DNA of 64,000 bases from Eutypa lata (taxonomy: Eukaryota; Ascomycota; Sordariomycetes; Xylariales; Diatrypaceae): the NCBI GenBank assembly GCA_022661535.1, contig JAKULF010000008.1, positions 2,914,001 through 2,978,000 on the forward strand, in the 5' to 3' direction. The position numbers were made by a program, and so were the translations under genes. The notes under the pieces were generated by a model. The model saw only the letters and a program-made list of their open reading frames with translations. It was not told where the DNA came from and ran no database searches. Positions 34,223 to 45,512 of the stretch are shown piece after piece (position 1 is the stretch's first letter; each line of letters opens with the position of its first letter).

Positions 34223-35508
34223 TCAGGAGCCTTTTACCACAATATTCTCCTTTCCCACCCGCCTCGCCTCTTCATTGAGCGCATCTATCTCAGCCTGCAC
34301 ATACGGGATCCCAGTTAGTTCGCGCTCCTCTTGCACCAACTGCTCGATCTCGCCGGGGAAGTATATCCGGTCGACTCCAGCCGCCTTGTCCGAACCCACA
34401 ACCCTCTGGTACAGATAATCCATCCTCTGCCGGAATTCGTCTAGGCTCAGGAACAAGTCGGGCTTGATAGCCACGAGAAAGTGCCCCACGTCGGAAGGCT
34501 TCGAGGGATCGTAAGGTCCCGTGACATGGCCAGCGAAGGCAGAACCTAGCAACGGGTCATATCAGTATTTCATGATGTCGCGACTCTCCTAGTTCAACTG
34601 GTAAATAGATAGGTGAGATAAGTTTATTATACCTGACAAGACTCCAGAAAACACATCCATCATGATAGCCAGAGCAGAGCCCTTAGGGCCGCCCATAGGT
34701 AGCATCACACCCTCTAGGGCGGCGCTGGGGTCATCCGTCGGACGGCCTTCGGCATCGAGGGCCCAATCGAGGGGTATCTTCTCGCCCCTCCTCTTTGCCT
34801 TGTAGATCTTGCCCCTCGCCGCCACCGAGGGCGCCATATCGAGGATGAAGGGCCTCTGCTCGCCGCCGGGCGCTCCGCAGGCCAGAGGCGAGACTCCCAC
34901 CAGCTTGCTTTTCCCGCCGAAGACGGGCAGTGCGGGGCTAGAGTTGGTGAAGACCCTGTTGTTAGGCGGCATCGGAGCAAGCAAGGATTAGTCAGTCAAG
35001 TCCGCCAACATATACATACATACCTATCATACTCCCTCCATACGGTATAAGCAGAGGAAAGCAAAACTCACAAGCTCATCAACCCCGCATCGACAGCCTC
35101 CTGGCAAACCCAAGCCGCCATACCGAAATGATTCGAGTGCTTGACGCTAACCATGCCGATCCCGAACTCGCGCGCCATATCGATCGCAGCAGCCATGCTC
35201 AGATGGGCCGCCAGGAACCCGAACCCGTTCTTGCCATCGACCTGCGCGACCACCGGCGTGATCTTCTTCAGCTCGGGCGTCGCCGCCGCGTCCAACACCC
35301 CCTGCCGCACCCGCGCCATGTACGACGGGATCCGGTTGATGCCGTGCGTGTCGACGCCGCGCAGGTCGGCCGCGACCAGGCAGCGCGCGACGATGGTTGC
35401 GTTTGCCGCGGGCACTCCGTTTCCTGCTAGCACGCCCTCGATGAAGCGCTGGGCTGAGGATGCGTCTACGTAGACTTTGGAGTCGTCGGTGCTGGGGTCG
35501 TCTGCCAT
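34223..35508 (-). CDS. Malate/L-lactate dehydrogenase family (Ldh_2) oxidoreductase
   Basis: Three exons, complement of 35072-35508, 34633-34955, 34223-34545 (introns 116 and 87 nt), giving 360 aa, a normal length for the family. The Ldh_2 family (PF02615) contains NAD(P)-dependent dehydrogenases for malate, ureidoglycolate, 2,3-diketogulonate and delta1-piperideine-2-carboxylate; substrate cannot be told here. Family marks: AADLRGVDTHGINRIPSY (47-63), VDGKNGFGFLAAHLSM, VSVKHSNHFGMAAW (120-133, including the expected catalytic His), VFTNSSPALPVFGG, and MLPMGGPKGSALAIMMDVFSGVLSG (Gly-rich, cofactor side). No signal peptide; likely cytosolic. An SINE-like insertion starts about 130 bp upstream of the ATG, so its promoter has been rearranged. 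Confidence 0.9.
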
Positions 35509-35636
35509 GATTTCCTTTTTTTTCTTTCTCTTGTCGTGGCTCTGAACTAATGTGATGGTGCTAATATCGAAAAAAAATAAAGGGAAGAGAAACGTGAGGG
35601 AGGTCCGTCTTATTCGTAAATTTGAGATGAGGATGT

Positions 35637-36130
35637 AGATCGTAGTGCGCAATGCCACCTGGGCAAGTGGTTAAACTGTTCACTCCGTAGCTAAGTCACC
35701 TACCAGGGTAGCAATACAATGGTGGGCGACGACTTGGCATACTAGGCATAAAATTTGCGACCCGGATGGGAAGCGCTAAATACCAGTACTTCGGACGAAG
35801 GAAAAATGGCACATTGGCTCCATTGGCTCCATTGGCTACGTATTACGACCGCGTGGGAATTTAGGTCTTAATTGGATGATTCGGACGCGAAGCTACGTCC
35901 GTACGGCCCTGATCGCTAAGTAAATACCTTAGTGGAAGGGCCATTGCCCCAGAAATCCGCGGGACTGTATTGGTACTAGGCGGGTTCGATTCCCGTTATC
36001 TCGTGCTGGAGTGGCAGATAGTATCAGCAAAATATAGTCCCCCGTTGGAAAAGCGACCGCTTAGACCCTTAAGCCTAGCGATGCCCATAAGCAAATAAAC
36101 AAATCATACACGAGATCGTAGTGCGCAATG
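35637..36130 (+). mobile_element. tRNA-derived SINE with 18-bp target-site duplication
   Basis: An 18-bp perfect direct repeat, AGATCGTAGTGCGCAATG, is found at 35637-35654 and 36113-36130. Between them lies a 458-bp body. Its first 73 nt look tRNA-derived: CCACC at 35655-35659 can pair with GGTGG at 35721-35725 as an acceptor stem, TGGGCAAGTGGTTAAA (35661-35676) is an excellent Pol III A box, and GGTAGCAATAC at the expected position (35708-35718) is a degenerate B box (GGTTCGANNCC). The 3' end is A-rich (CATAAGCAAATAAACAAATC). This is the structure of a SINE inserted by LINE-type target-primed reverse transcription. It contains no ORF and includes a 10-bp CCATTGGCTC tandem tract. Confidence 0.7.
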
Positions 36131-37684
36131 ATGAACGAGCCTTAGCGATTCCGAACGGTTGAAGCTTATATATTTGTGGAGAGGAGTCATGCATCTCCAC
36201 CCCACTCCGTTCGGGAGCCGATATTGTTCCTCATATTGAACAATAGGTTCCGGGGATCTCGGGTACTGGCACGGAATTGCCCCGTCTTACCTTCCTGCAA
36301 GCTAGAACTGAGGCACTATATTCCGAGCCTACCTACTTACACATCATAATTCATGATAGAAAACTGGAGCTACTTACCTACCGGGGACGGGTCCGGATAT
36401 TTAGACGGCATTGGCCCGTCTTGGCATCGGCCATACTCCGTCTCGATATAGGTATCCGGTTCTCGTGCGCCGATTTTATCTATGTGGGCTAATCAGGTAG
36501 ATTGGTAGACTGAATTATATAGGAATTAATACGATGCTTTCTGACCTCGTTCGTCTCAATCAGCTTTTCCCGTGACCTCTTACGGCGGCTAAAGGGCTAT
36601 TAGTTATGAAACCAGTCTAGGTTCTAAATTATAGTCGGGATAACTAAATGAACGAGTAATTATTCAACGTTGCATTAGCTATGTACATCCACATACCATA
36701 AAAATAAACTGTTGCGAACCTATGTCTCGTTTTCTGACTGCTAAAATATGATACGTCTAGTGATAGACGTCAGGCCTATGTCATATCAGAAACGCTTGCG
36801 AGTTCACAAACAATGACTTTCAGTTGCAGCAAAATGGGATTGTTTCAGCCGGTAGCGGCCTGGGAAGTGAAATGGTTACGAGGGTAATGAAAGAGATAGA
36901 TCTTCCATCTTGATCAAAATGGCTAGAATACGACAGTTCACTACAGGTAGGAGGCATCTCTAGATGTATTTTTTGTTTTATTAATGGATAACCCAAAACA
37001 TCTCACACCAACAGAAGCGCCTTTTGGGACGTAAATACCCCAAATCACATGCAAGAAATATCGAGATGTAAGAAGCAAGGTAGTTCACTAACATCACTAT
37101 GATGAAACAAACCTCGGTTGTATACATTGGAAGGGGCAGCAATCAATCAACTGCACAAGAGGTGAGAAGCTAGAATATTTGCGAAACCGCTTAGAATTGT
37201 TGAAAAAATTGATGTAGTCTATTAGTTAGTTCCCTTTTGTTTGTGATGCTTTCCCCCAAACGCCATAAAACGCCTTATTTGTCTGTTTCCCTTGGCCAAA
37301 AGATGCTGACTTCGTCTTCATCTGTGCCAACAGTTTCGTTTAGCGCGAAGAAACCGTGTGTGTGTGAAGATGTATTTACGTATACAATGTTTTTCTCCCA
37401 TGCAAAAAAGAACCTAGAACCCAAGAGAGAGTTCTCGCTGTATCCCCTGGTTTCCAGCTACCCGTGTGTGGCGGCCAATAAATAGTGAGCGAGCTTGGCA
37501 TCCAATCCCGGGTGTATGCCGCTTTAAGTATTCCCCAATAATGATTATCTATGTCATAGGACTCCGAATCGACGTGATAAAGCAGCAAATAAACAACCAA
37601 CACAGGCGACGTATGCTATGGTACACGATGTAGGTATCCATAAGGCCATCTTCAGGCCAAGATCCCTTCAGATGACTTTGGAAA
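36131..37684. other. Intergenic, no gene seen
   Basis: No supported gene. Holds a short inverted repeat around ATATTGTTCCTCATATTGAACAATA near 36225 and two similar ACGG..TTG.CCCGTCTT words (36270-36290, 36400-36425). The right end is the 3' flank of the PFK2/FBPase2 gene. Confidence 0.45.
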
Positions 37685-39194
37685 TCAAATAGTGGCAGAT
37701 TCTGGACTGGGGTCTTCGTGCTTGGCAGTACTCCCCTTGCCGCGCCACGTGCTGACAGCGGGGATATCCGCGGAGTAGCGTTCCTCGTCCGTACCGTATG
37801 CCCTAGGTGTTAGTTTAATGAGAGTATGCAGTGGAACATTCATCCAGGGGCTGCGGGTATGATCTTTCTTCATGAAGTAGGCATAAATGCAGCGCAAAAT
37901 CGCTTGATGAGTGACAATAAGAATGTCTTCCGAGCGCTCTAGCTCCATGATGATAGGTTCGAGACGCGTAACTACGTCGCGGTACGATTCCCCGCCTCGA
38001 TACCGGTAGTTATACTTGTCTTCATCGCGAGCTATGAAGTCTTCAGGGTATACGTCCTTGATCTCCTGGTAGGTCATGCCATCGCAGGTGCCGGCATCAA
38101 GTTCATCCAACGCTTTCCACTGTAGTTGGTTGTAGTTAGAAGGGAGGTATCGTGCCGTTTGTATCGTTCGCTTTAAGGTTGATGTCCAGACAGTCAATGG
38201 CCGGCCGTCCTATTTCCGATCGCGTCATTAGCTCGTGCTCTAATTCATGTTCCAATGGTTGTCTAGATGGGAAATACATCTACGGGGGAAATAAGAGATA
38301 CTTACACCAACAGATTGCACCACAAGATCAGGTAACTTCTTGGCATACTGGTGTCCTCTTGGCGACAGGTCTGCGTCACCTCCAATCCGACCGTCGAGGT
38401 TATACATGGACTCTCCGTGTCTCGAGAGCCAAATCGAACGTGGTCGAATGTGCAGATTCATTAGGTAGTATACAACCCGGCTCTGGAGGTAATCCTTGAT
38501 ACGATTGATAACGACCTGAGCTCCAATGTCCATGATCTTCAGATATGTAAGGTGTCCCTCATCGCCGTCCTCGTCAATGGATTTGTAGACCTTCTCGTAC
38601 ATCTTGATCCTGTTGCGGAAGTCCAAAGCTGCCTTTTCAGGGTCCTGCCCCTTGTAATCGGGGCTGGTGGTCTTGACGTCCCGAATGTTGGCCATGATTA
38701 GGTCCTCATTATCGCACTTCGACTCGACAAAAAGCACCTCCACGCCCTCTTTGCTACACACGTTGTTCACCCATTCGCGCCTATCTTTGGTCGAGTTGGT
38801 CGCATCGAGAATGCCAATGACACCACCCTGGCGAAACCAGCCGAGCATGTCGCTAATAGCGGCCTCGGCAGCGGCGCGGCGTTTTGTTTCGCCTTCGACA
38901 TTACCCGTATCGAAAAATTCGGCGGAGGGATGAGGGGCGTCGGTTCGTCGATAATTGCCAACATTGAAGGTCTTGGCATCGATTGAGAGCCATTGAAGAT
39001 ACCGCTGAGCTATTCATAAAGAAAGACCAGATACGAGGTTAGCGGAAGAGACTATAAATGCAGTGGCTAACTGATCTTTTACCTTTTTGTGCAATGAAGC
39101 TCTTCCCACGTGCCGGTAAACCGACCATTACAACGCAGATCTTAGTGTCCTCGACCTGGACAGCGCGCCCGTTAGTGCTTCGTCTCCGTGCCAT
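37685..39194 (-). CDS. 6-phosphofructo-2-kinase/fructose-2,6-bisphosphatase
   Basis: Three exons, complement of 39083-39194, 38306-39009, 37685-38209 (introns 73 and 96 nt), giving 446 aa. Bifunctional cytosolic enzyme that makes and breaks fructose-2,6-bisphosphate, the allosteric signal for glycolysis versus gluconeogenesis. The kinase half has the P-loop VGLPARGKS (24-32), RYLQWLSIDAKTFNVGNYRR, LDATNSTKDRR and VESKCDNEDLI. The phosphatase half has SRHGES (233-238, phosphohistidine His235), TLKRTIQTA, the acid ELDAG (E308), RYRGGESYRDV and IVTHQAILRC (His373). All expected catalytic residues of both halves are present. It is a compact form without the long N-terminal extension seen in some fungal isoforms. 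The C-terminal 30 residues are Ser/Thr-rich and could be regulated by phosphorylation (inference). Confidence 0.95.
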
Positions 39195-42100
39195 GATCGC
39201 CAGCTTCTGGAATTTTCGACCGAAGAACCTTGATGGTCCACTGAGAGCATATGAGGCAAGATCCCGATATTAAACAATGTACGATCCAAAGGGCGCAACG
39301 GAAGGTAAGATAGGTAGTCCAATTGCTAATGGCTAAGAGATTTGTATCAGATGAATAAGAAGAGAAAGTTGGTTTGAGGTAAGACTCGTGACACTGGAGG
39401 AAGTAAGAAGTAGGACAGAGTTGTTTCCGCCAAATAGTAGAGCAGGTGGTAGATTAGGTACGTATGATTATGATATGACTGCAAAGGAAGTCTCGTAGGA
39501 CTCAGGAGTTAAAGCTACAGGTAGATAGGGCCACCTGGCATCTAGCTACATCAACTAACTTAGGTACATGTAGGTAGAAGTAGTAGATGTAAAGGTAAAG
39601 GTAAATAATTGATATAACTAAGGAATATGTTGGTAATTGGTTTGTTAAAGTTCTAAAGATGCACATGACCTGTAAAACTATCGGGTCTTGTCTGTGCATG
39701 AGCTTAGTCAAAAAAGTCTTCCAAACTACCTAGTAGTCATAGAGATAAGAGGGAAACAGTTGTTATTAACTAGCAGGAAAACACAAAAACGATCCCACTG
39801 AAAAGGTCTGGCGGTATGTAGGTAAGTAGAGAAATGGATCGTGTACTTTGTGCTCCATGTATGTATGATTGTGTGGAGGTTATGGTGGGATTATGCAAGA
39901 CGATCTTTTTTTCCTTGGTGCATGCATGAGATTCCGTCACTAACGGAAATCTCAGGGACGCCATAAAACTCAATCGTCCCAATTTCCATATCCACCCCTG
40001 TCGGCACCTGAAGAAGGTCTGAAGGTCTCAAAGTCCACCCCGCATTTGACAGGGGGGCTTTTGGGGTCCCTAATCGACAATCGTCCCACCGTCAGGGCGA
40101 GCGGATGCAAAGCTTACCGCCTGTGCAGTACCTAGGTCTAGGTACCTAACTAGAGGTAGGCAGTGTAGGGATTTCTACCCAGCTACCTTACCTAGCAAGC
40201 TTAAGTAGATGGTAGGTATGTATGTATGTATGTATCAAATTGGTATGCGTATGCATGTTTGTATGTAGGGACTTACACGCAGGTAATGCATTGCGTATTT
40301 GCAACACACATATTTGATTGTAAGACTCATACTTCAATATACAGTGTCAAACTCCTAGGGACGAACGGGTCATCATCATGTACCCCTCATTCAAGATGCC
40401 CGGTGAGTGCTGCAGCACACGACCCTGTTCGTCGACCTAGCCGAGCTGCCCAGCCATCAGACACAGGTAAGAGCAGCCTTCGGGTTCAAACGGAATGGGT
40501 CAGGCAATTCGTTACTTAAGATGTTCGACATGATTGGGGCTCTTCTCAATAGGTGGCGGACTCTTGGCCGGGAGGGGAGCAACGGACTGGGGTTTAGTAC
40601 GCAGTATGTATGTATAAATGCTTTGGGGTAATAAGGTAAAGGTGTAATGCTACCTTAGTAGGAGCACTCGTAGTTACCGCACTAAAACGGGCAGAGTTGG
40701 TATTCAAGGCGAAAAGGGGACCGGGGTTATGAGCTGTAGATAGTTATGGGGAAAACTGTCGGGTTGAATATAACATGAGTTCAAATCCTCGATTTACCTC
40801 TTAGACTTATTCATTCAAGACGAATGACGAGAAAAAGAGACAAAAACTCCTACTGAACACGAACGAACACACCATTCAGTAGCCAGTGCGACCTTGTACA
40901 GCGGACCTGAAATTGTGACACGCGAACATCGTGATATCCAACCTCGGCAATTTAGAGGTAGGCATTGTCTTTGTACGTACATTGACTGATTACGGTAATC
41001 CATTAATTGGGCCGACTCTCTCACTTGCGAAAGACCCGCCGTTACCTTTCACCAATCTTGCACGCGACATCTTATCGACGTGTTGCTTTGGGCCAGATGG
41101 ATGCTCATGCAGTTATTTGGTCTGGTCAAGCTACCAGGTCCGGGATGGAATCGCCGGTGGATGAATCGACGCACTCCATTGCAACTGGTGCATGAAGACT
41201 CGGTCTTTCTTTCTGTCCCGGCTATGTAAGAGCGCACTAGCGCCATGGACGGCAGATTCTCAACTAAGATCGCCGGCATTCATCGAACATAACAGGAAGC
41301 TATAAAAGTGGCAGCAGCATGGGATGAGATCTGCTTACCCTCTCAACACTTGTCAATGATGTAGGCCGAATGCAGCACATATGGAATCAGAGGAAACGAG
41401 AAGAGTTGGCCCGGTATCTCCTCAGGAATGAGTCGTCCGCGACTGGTGGCAGGGCAAAACAAAAGGCGAATCATAAATGCATTTCATTCATTGCCCGTAC
41501 CTGGGAGAAACTCCATGTATGTCCTCTGTGTCGCACACTAGACGGCCTGCGGCCTGCTGCAACGACACCCTTCATTGGCACTGTCTCTATTGCCAGGACC
41601 AGTTAGGGAAACTCGCTCGTCTCCTCCTGCACGAAACGGATCCTTCGCGTTAGAGGCCCGGCCCTTTCGTCGTCGCTGGCGGCCTGAAGCAATATAGGCG
41701 ATCGACGCTCGCTGGCAGTTTAAGTCCTGCGGGGAGAAGCGTCAATGCGACGTCGGGGGTACTCTCCTTCGATACGGCAATATTACGATTGGCCAATCCG
41801 CCGGCTGCCTTCAGGAAGCAGGTCAATGTCTCGGGACGGGCGGGGACCTTAATTAAAACAAGCTCATGCTGTAGGATTGTTTGAATGCTTGAGTAGAAGG
41901 AAGCTTTTTTTGGCGTCTGCATGGAGGGAGGGAGGTGTAAAAAAGGATTGTCACACTCTCAGACAAACAGGATGCTAGAGATAAGAAGCTCCTTCTTTTC
42001 GCCGACCGGGGGAAAGGCACGTGAGGGTTGACAGTGACGAAATTTACAGCAAGCCCCGTCCAGTCAATTCGCACTGGGGATGGGTTTGCTTAATCCATCA

Positions 42101-42799
42101 AGGGCAATCAGCGTAACCAGCGTTTTATTTGATTCATTTGACTGGTTCACTCTGCCTGGCGTGTTGGTATGTCATCCCGCGTCCCTTGCTGGCCCTGAGG
42201 TGAAACGTGGGGGTACTTTCATATGGTTTAAGCTTCAAAATTCCGATTACGCTGACTAAAGTTTGCCAATCTTAGGCCAAGGTCAATAATTAGGTAGGTA
42301 ACTACAGTTGGTAGCTCGACAGTTAGATATGGCTGCCCTAATAAAACTTCATTTGCATATATTCAAGTCTTTCCCCTTTTTTTTCTCTTTCTTCTGCTCA
42401 GAGTCTATAAGCCATTGAACTGCACCAAGCAGGTGTAGAGTCACGTGGCGTTATATGCGTGCTACGTGATGATATGAAGTATATGGTGTCTTGTATACCT
42501 AGCCACATATGTACTCTTTAGATAAAATATCGTGCGGACATTTATCAATACCTGATTCTGCGGAGACCTAAAATCGGCCATCGCCGGAAAGGGAGATGAA
42601 GATGAGAAATTATACATGCGCCCCTTTACGCATACCAAGCTCTACCAGCCAGGTTCTCATTCGATTTCACTGCACACTCTAACCTTTAATGTGGGCGAAT
42701 CTAAGCGCTCTGAAGTCTCATCCTACACTTGAAGGCTCCTGAATTTCACCTGGATTTATTCTCGATGAGCACTCCTCAAAAATCATTACCAACAACCTA
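39195..42799. other. Long intergenic stretch with simple repeats
   Basis: No supported gene. A GTAT tetranucleotide repeat (five units) lies at 40216-40235, and TAGGTA/TACCTA words are frequent around 40130-40215. Short frames in 40226-42074 overlap on both strands. A tRNA-like pair of Pol III boxes at 40689 and 40770 was examined and rejected as a tRNA. Confidence 0.5.
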
Positions 42800-43318
42800 C
42801 GATATACATCAATATTCCTAGGAGACAACTGTATGTCTGCTGCATCTAGGTTGATGCCCTCTCCATTAACTGTGTTAGTTTAGCTGGGAAAGGATGAAAA
42901 GACGCAAGTACATCTTCAGCGTGTAACTCCTTTACACGGAAGAAACACCCCCAGGAAGTTGACTAGGCTAAGGTCCATGTATATACTATCGAGGTACTTC
43001 ATATACATAGCCGGTCTTTCTTAGTTTAACGGCCGCCAGATCATATATAAAGTTGTTCTAAATACGAACGTAGTCTGTTCACCGGGTCAAGGGAGTCTGT
43101 AGACTCAAATTCAAGCTAGGCTGGCCGACATTCCTAAATAGAACTTTTATGCTTATCTACCTGATAGGTCCATAGATGTTATTAACAATGTAAACTACTA
43201 TGCTCTGTAATAGTATGTGGCCCAACACTCAAATAACACCGACTCAAGGCACAACTGGACACTATCCGACAGGAATCCTATGTTTCGATTCTCGCTAGAG
43301 GCCGCCTAAGCTAATTAA

Positions 43319-43489
43319 CAACCCTTTCTAGTTTTAAGTACTAACCCAAATGATTCACATGAAGATCCAATATTAGCCGTTGAAATCAAGTTTGAGCATC
43401 GGGATTTCTATCTAGTCTACGAAGAGTCTAAAATCCAACGGTTTGAGATCACCGTAGTAGGAAGTAACCCATTCCCGAAATTCTTTTAG
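43319..43489 (+). pseudogene. Coding-like relic without start codon
   Basis: A 56-codon open frame with no Met but strongly protein-like text (DPILAVEIKFEHRDF, then VYEESKIQRFEITVVGS) ending at TAG 43487-43489; the same frame runs on as DYEPSVASLKPDT to a TAA. A second coding-like piece (QISVHQRYVPFNEGKLSRHY) follows near 43661-43720, and a 68-codon frame at 43798-44004 starts with GTG. The three may be parts of one decayed gene. Family not recognised. It may also be an undetected multi-exon gene. Confidence 0.25.
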
Positions 43490-44510
43490 GACTACGAACC
43501 CAGCGTCGCGAGTCTCAAACCGGACACAATATCAAAATGGTAAAGGATGGTTTCTTAGATTAGTATGTGCTCTAGACATGTCACTAATCATGTTATCGAT
43601 ACTAAGACCTTGGATGAAATCCTATATATAAATCCCAAAAACTGTTTTTCTTTATCCTCCAGATCTCAGTTCATCAACGGTATGTCCCTTTTAATGAGGG
43701 CAAATTATCCCGTCACTATTAGCGATATCGATGATAACGAATGAGACCACATGAAATCTCCGCTTAGCTTTAAAGCCTGTTACAAGTATGGGGGATAGTG
43801 AAGAAGATGTTTAAGCAGATCTTGGCATACTTGAGGCAGTTGGGAAATAAATCATTGGGTGAATGCAGGTTGAATTTCTTTTCCTGTTCTTCTTCAATTA
43901 ACGGTTGTTTAATGGATATCCAAAGTATCGATAAGTTCACGAAGGGTTTATCATGTGAGAATTGCGTGATATGTGTAGGAAGCGAGGCTACCCTTGAAGA
44001 GTAAATTTGGGATGGCGAAGGCGGAGGCTCACGGCTGAAGCCGTTGGCAAATTAGCTTCCCCTTTCGTGGCTGGGTATTATGGAGAAATGCGATACATGA
44101 ACAACTATAGACGGACCACAATTGTCAGGGGGTTTGATGCCTCGAATAATTTGCCATTGGCCAGCCCTATAAACTGAATTCGCGTCTATAAATACATACA
44201 TGGCCCCCTTGTTTTAATGCAGGTTATCCGCGTTAATTAACCCCGGTTTCCACATGAAGCCGTACACAACAACAGAAGCACGCTACAATACAACGTTTTG
44301 CAAATGAAATTTCCATCCCTAAATATTTACAGCACTTCGCTAAATATAGGTACCGGGAACAGTAGTTAGACAGATGCATTATGAATGGCCGACTGATCAC
44401 CAGCGATCCGCATCTGACAGACAGGCTTAGCTAATGGCGCAGCTTCCTACATACCCTTGCCACCTGACACTGCACAGCGATCGTCCAGGGAAAAAACGTG
44501 GATGCTCTAA

Positions 44511-44535
44511 TATATATATATATATATATATATAT
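44511..44535. repeat. (TA)n microsatellite
   Basis: About twelve uninterrupted TA units, ending 128 bp before the TA-flanked transposable element. Confidence 0.95.
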
Positions 44536-44664
44536 GACCAGCCCTTTATTTTGTTTTCTATTTGCTTTTATTTTCTTCTTTTAATATATCTCTTCCTTTC
44601 GATAGAATGTAATCCTATTTCTCTTTGATCTTCCTATATGTTTAGTCTCCATCGAACGGGGGTA

Positions 44665-44734
44665 AGGTGAACCCCCCTTCTATGAGCCGCCCCCACAACG
44701 GTCCACCATTTCCCATACAAAATCATTAAAATCG
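44665..44734 (+). repeat. Left terminal inverted repeat
   Basis: Pairs with 45435-45503. The core word CAACGGTCCACCATTTCCC is identical in both ends. Confidence 0.8.
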
Positions 44735-45434
44735 TATATATATAATTAATTAATAAAAATATTTAAAATATAATAAAATAAAGATTTAATAACTTTATTT
44801 AAATATTAAATTATAAAATAAATTTTAAGTAATAAAAATAACATTAATTTTATTAAATTAACGATTTAAATGAAATATTATATGCTTAATAATTTTATAT
44901 ATAAATTATATATAATATTGTTAATGTATTAACATCTTAATAACTTTTTTAAAATAAATCGTAAAAATAAAATTTTTTATAATATAAAAATTTTAATTTT
45001 AAATGTATGATATAAATAAATAAAAAAAGTAAATTGTAATTAATTAATTTAATTATAATAAAATAACGTTATTTTTTAAAAATAAAATTATAAAACTTTA
45101 AAATCTTTAATTTTTTATTTAATTTAAAAATAAATAAAATACTTTTTAATAATTTTTAAACGTTTATATATATCTTTTTATGTTATATATAAATATTTAA
45201 TATTTTATTTTCAAAAGTATAATATTCGTAGAGTTATTTATAAAATTAAAAAATTTAAATTTAAAGTGTAAAATTATATATTTATTTTTACTTTTAAATC
45301 TTTATATAAAAGAAATTTTTTAAATTTTTAATTTTGATTTCGATAAAATTTATTGTTAAATTTAATTATTAATTCGAAGCTTTTATAATTTTAAAATTTA
45401 AATTGGAATTTTAAATGTTAATGGAAAAGATAGT

Positions 45435-45503
45435 GTTTTTGATGATTTGTATGGGGAAATGGTGGACCGTTGATGGGGTGGGTCAGGGTAGGGGGGTCCA
45501 CCT
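45435..45503 (-). repeat. Right terminal inverted repeat
   Basis: Reverse complement of the left repeat with scattered mismatches and single-base gaps; it ends at the TA at 45504-45505. The HET start codon lies 9 bp beyond the last repeat base. Confidence 0.8.
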
Positions 45504-45512
45504 TAACTCAAC

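Larger units (their letters stand above)
44665..45503. mobile_element. TA-flanked TIR element with A+T-saturated core (mariner-like, non-autonomous)
   Basis: The two ends are long imperfect inverted repeats. Left (44665-44734) begins AGGTGAACCCCCCTT and the right end, read on the minus strand from 45503, begins AGGTGGACCCCCCTA; both then share CAACGGTCCACCATTTCCC followed by (C)ATACAAA(A)TCAT. About 70 bp can be aligned at roughly 80% identity. Each end is flanked by a TA dinucleotide (44663-44664 and 45504-45505), the target duplicated by Tc1/mariner elements. The 700-bp core is almost pure A and T, consistent with RIP. No transposase frame remains, so it is a MITE-like derivative or a completely mutated element. 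Confidence 0.75.

Noticed and set aside
35975..36005. tRNA-like T arm (GGGTTCGATTCCCGTT)
   Set aside because: No matching acceptor strand, D arm or A box lies at tRNA spacing upstream. It is inside the SINE-like element, about 320 nt from that element's own A box.
39195..39272. In-frame N-terminal extension of the PFK2/FBPase2 protein (..SGPSRFFGRKFQKLAI before the Met)
   Set aside because: Open for 26 codons but without ATG. A CTCTCAG acceptor could feed it from an upstream exon, yet I found no such exon, and the family often starts near the chosen Met.
40689..40800. A-box (GGGCAGAGTTGGTA) and B-box (GAGTTCAAATCCTC) pair resembling a tRNA gene or SINE
   Set aside because: The boxes are about 80 nt apart, the putative acceptor strands do not pair, and I found no flanking direct repeat.
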